Origin: Mesorhizobium huakuii
GTDB lineage: Bacteria > Pseudomonadota > Alphaproteobacteria > Rhizobiales > Rhizobiaceae
DNA: 64,000 nucleotides
Direction: 5' to 3'
NCBI RefSeq assembly: GCF_014189455.1
Contig: NZ_CP050297.1
Span: 186,001 to 250,000 of the forward strand
The position numbers were made by a program, and so were the translations under genes. Shown here in pieces: positions 57,531 to 64,000 of this stretch (position 1 is the stretch's first letter; each line of letters begins with the position of its first letter). The notes beneath the pieces were generated by a model, which was given only the letters and a program-made list of their open reading frames with translations, did no database searches and had not been told where the DNA came from.

Positions 57531-58307
57531 CTATCTGAGTATTTCGGTGTTGCCGCACACCCCCAGCGATTGCCCGGAGATCGATCGACCGGCGTCAGAC
57601 GAGACGAAGATCGCTAGGTCAGCGATTTCCTCTGGCTCGATCATTCGTCCCAAAGACATCGTTGCCACTTCTTCAGCCTCGATTTCCGCGAGTGGCCGTC
57701 CGGTCAACTTGGCTCTGGCCGCCATTACGCGTTCCATCCGTGGCCCGCGGACAGACCCTGGAAGAATGGCGTTGACCCGTATTCCGAACTTGCCGACTTC
57801 CATCGCCAGGGATTGCGTCAATCCGATCACGGCCCATTTTGCCGCTGCGTATGGCGTGCGCATCGGCATGCCGAGACGACCAGCTGCCGAAGACATGTTC
57901 AGTATGACCCCTGAACGCTGAGCCTTCATCCCAGCCATAACGCCTCGAATGAACAGGTACTGCGCCGTAAGATTTACATCGACGGTCCTGACCCATTCTT
58001 CTGGTGAGATATCTTCGATAGCAGCCGTCGGTCCCGCGATTCCAGCGTTGTTGAAAAGGATGTCAGTACCCCCGCCGAGGCCTTTCAACATCGTCTCGAT
58101 TGCTTCTGGAACCCTCGCAGGATCGGCCACATCGCATACGACCGCAGTTGAGTCAGGGTTTTCGGCGGCGAAGGAGTTGACGGCATCTGCGTCGGCATCG
58201 CAGACAGCGACCTTGGCGCCGGCTGCAATCATTTTCTTGGCAACTACGCGACCGATTCCACTCGCGCCGGCTGTTATGATCGCGCGCTTGTCTTTAAGGG
58301 CAGTCAT
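57531..58307 (-). CDS. Short-chain dehydrogenase/reductase
   Basis: A 258-residue classical SDR that uses NAD(P). The cofactor motif is TAGASGIG (residues 12-19), the NNAG motif follows near residue 88, and the catalytic Ser-Tyr-Lys set includes SSAAGR and YAAAK. An acidic residue after the second strand (CDADAD) suggests NAD preference. It overlaps the DUF849 gene by four bases, so it probably oxidises a 3-hydroxy acid to the beta-keto acid cleaved by that enzyme. This role is inferred. Confidence 0.88.
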   Translation of the reverse strand: MTALKDKRAIITAGASGIGRVVAKKMIAAGAKVAVCDADADAVNSFAAENPDSTAVVCDVADPARVPEAIETMLKGLGGGTDILFNNAGIAGPTAAIEDISPEEWVRTVDVNLTAQYLFIRGVMAGMKAQRSGVILNMSSAAGRLGMPMRTPYAAAKWAVIGLTQSLAMEVGKFGIRVNAILPGSVRGPRMERVMAARAKLTGRPLAEIEAEEVATMSLGRMIEPEEIADLAIFVSSDAGRSISGQSLGVCGNTEILR

Positions 58308-59194
58308 GCGGCTGCACCTAGGCCGAGGCGATCACGCGTTGCGGATGAGGACATAATCCGCACACCCATCCTCTCCACGATCTCACGCGCCCGCTTCACC
58401 AGCGAAACATTGGTCGCTGGTACGCCGCGGTCGAGCCAGATATTGTCTTCGAGACCGACCCGTACGTTGCCGCCGAGAAGAACTGCTTGCGCTACCATCG
58501 GCATTTGCATCCGGCCGACCCCGAACGCTGACCAGACAACGTCCGACCCTCGAACCGCGTCCGCCATCGCTTTCATCGCCGAGGTGGTGGGAGGAGCTCC
58601 GTAATTCACGCCAAGGCAGAACTGAATCATTGCCGGACCGGCAAATGCGCCTTCCCCGATCAGTTTCGTCACAAAGTCGAGGTGGCCAAGGTCAAAGACC
58701 TCAAGTTCAGGCTTCACGCCGAGCCCGCGAATGGTCTGCGCACCTTCGCGGATTTGTTCCGGCGTGGAGATGTAGACGAGGTTGCCCTCGCCTACATTGT
58801 AGGAACCGCAATCCAGTGTGCAGATATCTGGCCGCAACGCTTCGACATGAAGGAGGCGAGTCTTCTGGTTGACCAGATCGGTGCCAGGTTGCGGCTGGGT
58901 CGGGTCATTGGAGCCGAGGACCAAATCGCCTCCCATACCTGCGGTCATGTTCACGATGATATCGTTGTTTTTGTCGCGAACGCGCTCGAGTACTTCGGCG
59001 TATAGCCTCACATCGCGAGATCCCTCGGTCGTATCAGGATCGCGAACATGGACGTGGGCGATAGCGGCGCCAGCCTCAGCAACGGCAAGCACGTCTTGAG
59101 CGATCTGCGCAGGAGTGACAGGTACGTTCGAGTTCTTTTGGGGCCCCGGCCCAGCGCCGGTTACGGCGCAAGTGATAAATATCTCGTTGTTCAT
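58304..59194 (-). CDS. Beta-keto acid cleavage enzyme (BKACE, DUF849)
   Basis: A 296-residue TIM-barrel enzyme. The family condenses a beta-keto acid with acetyl-CoA and splits it into acetoacetate and a CoA ester, using a bound Zn ion. The metal-binding HVHVRDP (about residues 47-53) and the LDCGSYN, ELEVFDLGHL and GLEDNIWLD blocks are all present. It is coupled to the SDR gene downstream and to hyuB upstream (overlap of four bases each). Subfamily specificity cannot be assigned from sequence alone; known members act on 3-keto-5-aminohexanoate and dehydrocarnitine. Confidence 0.92.
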   Translation of the reverse strand: MNNEIFITCAVTGAGPGPQKNSNVPVTPAQIAQDVLAVAEAGAAIAHVHVRDPDTTEGSRDVRLYAEVLERVRDKNNDIIVNMTAGMGGDLVLGSNDPTQPQPGTDLVNQKTRLLHVEALRPDICTLDCGSYNVGEGNLVYISTPEQIREGAQTIRGLGVKPELEVFDLGHLDFVTKLIGEGAFAGPAMIQFCLGVNYGAPPTTSAMKAMADAVRGSDVVWSAFGVGRMQMPMVAQAVLLGGNVRVGLEDNIWLDRGVPATNVSLVKRAREIVERMGVRIMSSSATRDRLGLGAAA

Positions 59195-60949
59195 GCCAGG
59201 TTTCTCAACTTTGAGGTTTCATCGTGAAGAAGTTCGAACGTGTTGGGGTCCAGCGCGACCCCATAATCTCGACGGGCAGCTAGGTGCGAGACATAGCCGT
59301 CGATCACGTCCTCCCGAACTCTCTCTGGGTCTCGGGATAGAGCCACGCCCCAGCCACCACCTCCGGTCGACAGAAACTCGAAGGCGTCACCGGGTCCAAA
59401 TTTGTGCGAGGACAGAAGCGGGCTGCGCCACGTTCCGTCGGGACGAGGTCCGCCGATAATCTCCCGCCGACCGTCTTGATATTCTTGAACGAGAAGCTGG
59501 ACGGGGCTCATACCGCCGCCGTTGACGCCCGGGCTACCCTCAATGGTACGGGATGTCTCGATCGAGAGTTCGCCACCGTTAAGGAACCGGAACTTGAACC
59601 TTGCGCCCAACCCTCCACGGTTCTCGCCGGCACCCCCCAGAATCCTGGCGCAAGTCGAATGCCTCGACTCTCACCGGGTAGAGCAGCTCCGCTGCCTCCG
59701 CTGGCATATTTGTGCAATTGCCCAGAGGATCCAGCGTGACGTTTAGCCCGTCGTTGAATGGCGTGCCGCCCCAGCCGCCAGCAGGGATGTCTGAGAACAC
59801 ATCGATGCGGTTTCCTGGGCCACGGACAGCGGCGACGAACCAATTTGCGTCTGCGCAGGTTGGAGCGATCGCCAGACTCGGGATTGCTTTGGCGACAGCT
59901 TGCCAGATGGCGCTCTGCACTTTGCCCGATGTCACGGTCGTGCAACCGACTACCGGAGCAGGCCAACGAGCATTGAGCCAACAGTCGTCCGGCAGGCTCA
60001 ACGAAATCGGAGCGAACATCCCAGCATTGGGCGGAGCATCGGGCGCGAGGAAGAACTGTAAAGCGGTGTAAACCGCTGCAGTTGTGTTCGCGAATGGAGA
60101 GTTGATCGCGCCAGCGACCTGTAGGTCGCTACCGGCGAAATCTACATGTAGGTTGGACCCCGAAACCGTGAGCTTAACGCGAACCCAAACCTTCTGGTCG
60201 GTGATGCCATCGGAATCGGCGTAATCGGCTCCTTCGTACACGCCGTCTGGAATTTTTTCGATCTCCGCCCGGACGATGCGCTCGGTGTAACCGATCATGT
60301 CACCCATTCCTTGGATGAGAGTTGCCCGACCGTACTTACGAGCTGTCGCGCGGAGCTCGTCCTCAGCGGCAAGTAGCGCGCCCATGTGAGCCTGAAGGTC
60401 GCCTTTGACGTAGTGAGGCGTTCGCGTGTTCCGAAGCAGAATTTCGAGCAGATCCTGATCGACTTTGTAGTCGCGATACAATTTCAAAGGAGGCAGTCGA
60501 AGACCTTCGCCCGCGACATGCGTACCAAAGCCCTGCCCGCCCGGGCCACCTCCGCCAAGGTCCATCCAGTGGCCACGACTTACCGCGAAGCCGATCAGCT
60601 CATTTTCGTAGAAGACAGGCATCGTCAGCGTCACGTCGTTGATGTGCGTACCGCCGTCGTACGGGTCGTTGAGGATCACCACGTCCCCAGGGCGCAAAGT
60701 CTCGATGCCGAACTTCCTGGCCACCGCCTGGACGCTGAAATGCATCGCGGCGAGGTGCACCGGGCAGTTGGCCGTCTGTCCAACCAAGCGCAACGTCGGA
60801 TCGTAGATTGCGTTGGAGAAGTCCAGGTTCTCAGACAGGATCGGCGAGAAGGAGGACTTTTGGAGGATAACCGTCATCCGGCGGCAGACGTGTTCAAACG
60901 TGTTACGCAGAACTTCAAACGTGATGGGATCGATTGGATTAGCCATCAT
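59191..60949 (-). pseudogene. hyuB: Hydantoinase/oxoprolinase subunit B (HyuB), frameshifted
   Basis: HyuB-type subunit of an ATP-dependent hydantoinase, 5-oxoprolinase or acetone-carboxylase-like enzyme. The N-terminal part (NPIDPITFEVLRN, NDPYDGGTHINDV, SRGHWMDLGG) is in one frame from 60949. The C-terminal part (FKFRFLNGG, ending with the Gly-rich STGGGGWG) is in another frame ending at 59191. Removing one C from the six-C run 59633-59638 joins them as DSGGAGENRGGLGARF, giving a normal-sized subunit of about 585 residues. Start and stop overlap those of hyuA and the DUF849 gene. Confidence 0.9.
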
Positions 60950-62955
60950 GCCCTCTCCAGAATGCAGTTTCGGGCTGAGTCAAACCGAGCGGCCCAACCC
61001 GGAGGAATGACAATGCTGGTATGCGGATCCTCAATGAGAGCGGGACCGCTCACGAACTGAGCACCTGCGACATCATGGACGAGAGCTTCGGTCCAATCCC
61101 CAAACCACACCTTGCGACCTTTCTGCTGTGAAGGAGCAAGTTGCGAATTCTGCTCGGATTCCAGGGGGCCGGCGGGCGAAGGCGCTTCGGCAGTTACTGC
61201 CAAGGCCACAATCTCTACCGGAAAATCGTCAGATCTCACGCCGAATTCGCGCTTGTGCGCTTCGTGAAATGCCGAGGCCAGCTGTTGAACATCGCGATCG
61301 TCTATTGCGCCGCGATCTTGAACAACGTCGACCTCGAATGTCTGCCCCGCGTACCGCATCCGCATCACGAAACTGACCCTTAAGTCCTCGGCCTTCGCGC
61401 CCTGGGCGACCAGCGCGTCGACGGCGGCTTCGCCAAGCGACTGCAGTTTCACACCAACCCGATCGAGTTCCTCTGCCGTCAGCGGCGCGTAGTGAAACAC
61501 CTCTTCGTCGTGTTTGATCGCGAGACGCAGAGCCCCGTATGCGGATGCCACGCCTGAATACCGTGGAACAATGACAGTGGGCGTGCCGAGCGCTTCCGCA
61601 ACTGCGCAAGCGTGCAAGGGGCCTGCCCCACCAAAGCTGGCAAAGCAATAGTCACGCGGATCGCGACCACGCGACGCCAACACGAGCTTCACGGCCTGCG
61701 CCATCGCCTCTGTCGCGATCCGGATCATACCCTCAGCACACTGCTCGATAGTAAGATTGAGCTTGGTTGCGATCGTTTCAATCGCGTCGCGGGCAGCTTG
61801 AACGTCCAGCTTGAACTTTCCTGAGAGATCTGGACTGATCCGGCCAAGGACTAGGTTGGCGTCGGTAATCGCAGGTCTCGTACCTCCGCGTCCATAGCAA
61901 GCTGGACCTGGCACAGAACCTGCCGACATCGGGCCGACCCTGAGCGAACCGCCACTATCAACCCATCCGACAGAACCGCCACCGGCACCAATCGATCGAA
62001 TGTCCAGCATTGGAACCGCGACGGGCATATCGAATTCGATCTCGTACTCCCGAGTGATGAGGCCCTGGCCGTCCTCGATGATTGACGCGTCGAAGCTGGT
62101 TCCGCCCATGTCGGTGTGAATAATGTTCGGGGAACCAGCAGTGCGCGCTATCTCGGTGGCGTACCCGACACCACCAGCAGGACCGGATTCCACAAGCTCC
62201 TCAACGCGCAGCCGTGCTTGGTCGATACCCATCATCCCACCGTTGCTCTTGAGGATCATGAGGTTGCCGGAGAACCCGCCCTCAAGTAGGCGAGCCTGTA
62301 GCCGCTCGAAGTAATCGGCCATTACAGGTAGAATGGTTGCGCGGATTGAAGCTAGCGTGAAACGCGTATGCTCCCGGAAGACGGGCTTTACGTCAGCAGA
62401 AGTCGTCACACGAATATTCGGAAGCGCCTCCGATAGGATCTTCGCAACCTTCCGCTCATTTGCCGGATTGGCGTACGAATTGATGAGACAGACGGCTACC
62501 GAACCAATGCCTGCTTCAGAGATCGAGGCGATGATCGGCTTGAGCTGTGCGGCGTCGATGTCCTCTTCGACCTCGCCCTTTGCATTGGTTCGTTCGGCTA
62601 TCGCGTATCGATAGCGCCTTCTTATCAGTGGAGCCGGCTTCGTTTGATACGGCCGATAAAGGTGCTCGCGATGCATCCGGCCGATCTCCAGGACGTCCCG
62701 GAAACCTTCGGTCGTAATCATCGCGGCATCAGGGAAGCTACGCTCGATAAGTGCGTTTGTTGCAGTCGTGGTTCCGTGAACGAGTAGAGAAATCTCGTTT
62801 GGCTTAAGCTCAGCATTGGCGATCGCGTTGAGCACGCCCTTAGACCGCTCTTCGGGCGTTGTCAGAACCTTGCCGGTTCGCTCCTCTCCCGTAAAAGTGT
62901 TAACCGCGAACAGATCGGTAAAGGTCCCTCCGACATCAACTCCAACCTTCCACAT
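60946..62955 (-). CDS. hyuA: Hydantoinase/oxoprolinase subunit A (HyuA)
   Basis: A 669-residue ATP-dependent subunit of the hydantoinase A/oxoprolinase family. The N-terminal phosphate-binding motif is VGVDVGGTFTDL. HGTTTATNALIER, the central HTDMGGTSFDASII and the GGGSVGWVD region follow. The start is the ATG at 62955, nine codons inside a longer frame, because it places the conserved motif near residue 7 as in relatives. With HyuB it would open a hydantoin, lactam or related ring using ATP, or carboxylate a ketone; the substrate is unknown. First gene of the operon, divergent from the GntR regulator. Confidence 0.92.
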   Translation of the reverse strand: MWKVGVDVGGTFTDLFAVNTFTGEERTGKVLTTPEERSKGVLNAIANAELKPNEISLLVHGTTTATNALIERSFPDAAMITTEGFRDVLEIGRMHREHLYRPYQTKPAPLIRRRYRYAIAERTNAKGEVEEDIDAAQLKPIIASISEAGIGSVAVCLINSYANPANERKVAKILSEALPNIRVTTSADVKPVFREHTRFTLASIRATILPVMADYFERLQARLLEGGFSGNLMILKSNGGMMGIDQARLRVEELVESGPAGGVGYATEIARTAGSPNIIHTDMGGTSFDASIIEDGQGLITREYEIEFDMPVAVPMLDIRSIGAGGGSVGWVDSGGSLRVGPMSAGSVPGPACYGRGGTRPAITDANLVLGRISPDLSGKFKLDVQAARDAIETIATKLNLTIEQCAEGMIRIATEAMAQAVKLVLASRGRDPRDYCFASFGGAGPLHACAVAEALGTPTVIVPRYSGVASAYGALRLAIKHDEEVFHYAPLTAEELDRVGVKLQSLGEAAVDALVAQGAKAEDLRVSFVMRMRYAGQTFEVDVVQDRGAIDDRDVQQLASAFHEAHKREFGVRSDDFPVEIVALAVTAEAPSPAGPLESEQNSQLAPSQQKGRKVWFGDWTEALVHDVAGAQFVSGPALIEDPHTSIVIPPGWAARFDSARNCILERA

Positions 62956-62965
62956 TGACGTTCCC

Positions 62966-62983
62966 CTTTGATCGTTGATCAAG
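62966..62983. promoter_or_regulatory. Probable GntR operator 1
   Basis: CTTTGATCGTTGATCAAG contains the perfect inverted repeat TTGATC-GTT-GATCAA. It lies 11 bp upstream of the hyuA start, so binding would block expression of the catabolic operon. The identical 18-bp sequence recurs at 63055-63072. Confidence 0.75.
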
Positions 62984-63054
62984 GATTTGCCGTCAAAATA
63001 TGGCGCCTGTCAATCCCAATTTTCGCGATTGTCCGCTAGCGTCGAGAAAACTCT

Positions 63055-63072
63055 CTTTGATCGTTGATCAAG
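63055..63072. promoter_or_regulatory. Probable GntR operator 2
   Basis: Second exact copy of the 18-bp palindromic site, 89 bp from the first and about 50 bp upstream of the regulator start. Paired sites in a divergent intergenic region suggest shared control of both transcripts and autoregulation. Confidence 0.75.
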
Positions 63073-63121
63073 CAATGCGTTCGCGATATGTGTGACTGGC
63101 CTTGTCTTCTCCGGAGTCACA

Positions 63122-63811
63122 ATGCCTGCCACCACTTTACCATCGCTGAAGCCGCGCCAGACCAATTCGGACCTCGAGCACGTCTACGAGGAGCTGAAGC
63201 GGTCGATAATGATGGCGGAGTTTTCACCGGGCCAGAAGCTAAAATTGGAGGAACTTGCGAACGCTTTTGGGACGAGCCACATGCCGGTTCGTGAAGCGCT
63301 CAACCGCCTTGTAATGGCACGCGCGCTCGAGTCAGCGCCGCGCCGTTCAATGTTCATCCCGGACGCCAGTGTCGAGCGACTTCGGAACCTTTTGACGTTG
63401 CGCACGGATCTTGAGGGCAAGGCCGTTGGGATGACAGTCGCACAGAGACTTCCGAACCTCGCGGACATTTTGGCGCAAATCAACGCCAGAATGGATGTGG
63501 AAGCAGCCCGCGGCGCGCTGGGGACAAGGACCTATCTTCAGCTCAATCACCGATTCCATTTTGCCCTTTACGAGCGTTGCGGCAACCCGGAGCTCGTAAA
63601 CCTCATTGAACTTTTGTGGATGCGCTACGGTCCGCTGCTCAGCCTGCTAAAGACCACACCAATATCTTTCTCAGGGCATCGGCACCATGCTGAGATAATT
63701 GATGCGGTTCGGGAGGGTGACAAAGACTCCGCCATCAAGAGCCTGGTCGCGGACTTGGAGGAAGCCGGCAACGCAATCGCCAGTGCGGACGCATTCAGGC
63801 CATCCACATAG
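63122..63811 (+). CDS. GntR-family (FCD-type) transcriptional regulator
   Basis: A 229-residue regulator from the ATG at 63122 (CCGGAG ribosome site 7 bp before it); a GTG at 63092 would add ten residues. The N-terminal winged helix (LEELANAFGTSHMPVREALNRL) is followed by an all-helical FCD ligand-binding domain. Metal/ligand-binding residues of that domain are visible in LNHRFHFALY and HRHHAEIIDAV. It stands divergent from the hyuA operon and probably represses it until the substrate or an intermediate binds. Confidence 0.9.
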   Translation: MPATTLPSLKPRQTNSDLEHVYEELKRSIMMAEFSPGQKLKLEELANAFGTSHMPVREALNRLVMARALESAPRRSMFIPDASVERLRNLLTLRTDLEGKAVGMTVAQRLPNLADILAQINARMDVEAARGALGTRTYLQLNHRFHFALYERCGNPELVNLIELLWMRYGPLLSLLKTTPISFSGHRHHAEIIDAVREGDKDSAIKSLVADLEEAGNAIASADAFRPST

Positions 63812-64000
63812 CGGGTGGCCTACGGCATTTTTACGCCGAATGACGACTGGCATAGTCAGTGTGCCGTCCAGAATTATCTGTCGTTGTCCGAAATTGAGCC
63901 GAGCTTAATGGGTGGCCTCAGGTTACCAATCAGCGCCGCAATAAGCTTAATGAACACAGCTGCTTAGCGCCAGTTCGGAATTGATTGTCGTTGGGGCACA
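63812..64000. other. Unassigned end of the window
   Basis: No gene or clear regulatory site was recognised in the last 189 bp. Confidence 0.5.

Overview
The window looks like part of a symbiosis island or plasmid of a Rhizobiales bacterium, most like Mesorhizobium. It carries a complete VirB/VirD4 type IV secretion system (T4SS) with the VirA/VirG two-component system. It also has a VirF-like F-box effector and a second effector-like gene, the set known from the Mesorhizobium loti R7A symbiosis island. High GC content and a large load of IS21, IS6, IS110, IS256, IS1634 and IS66 elements also fit. No rRNA, tRNA, CRISPR array or replication origin was seen.

Layout: 1-4390 holds two degraded IS21 elements and an IS6 relic. 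4753-14172 is the virB1-virB11 operon (minus strand, overlapping genes). A vir-box-like site lies upstream of virB1, and virG lies beyond it on the plus strand. 16208-20320 is an IS1634 element split by an IS256 copy, followed by an IS6 element. 20332-27386 holds virA, a duplicated effector fragment, a frameshifted effector gene, virD4 and the virF-like gene (all minus strand). 27491-28890 is a second IS256 copy with the same kind of 9-bp target duplication. 29178-51598 is a nested IS66/IS110/group II intron complex. 52416-63811 is a catabolic locus: a thioesterase, a branched-chain-amino-acid-type ABC transporter (LivFGMH plus a binding protein), an SDR dehydrogenase, a beta-keto acid cleavage enzyme (DUF849), HyuB and HyuA hydantoinase/oxoprolinase subunits, and a divergent GntR/FCD regulator with two identical palindromic sites.

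The IS complex can be decoded from its target duplications. Two copies of one IS66 element (29745-32298 and 39434-51554) are inverted relative to each other. Their outer flanks pair only after the DNA between them is turned round, so an inversion by recombination between the two copies is recorded in the sequence. The second copy is itself interrupted by three further IS66 elements of about 3.18 kb, each with a perfect 8-bp duplication. A fourth such element sits at the centre of a palindrome with 1370-bp arms.

A recurring feature is one-base length change in homopolymer runs of otherwise well-conserved genes (virB9, virB11, the effector gene, hyuB, the intron reverse transcriptase, the IS66 passenger genes). 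This could be gene decay or phase variation, but uncorrected homopolymer sequencing error is the simplest explanation. Apparent pseudogenes here should be treated with that in mind.
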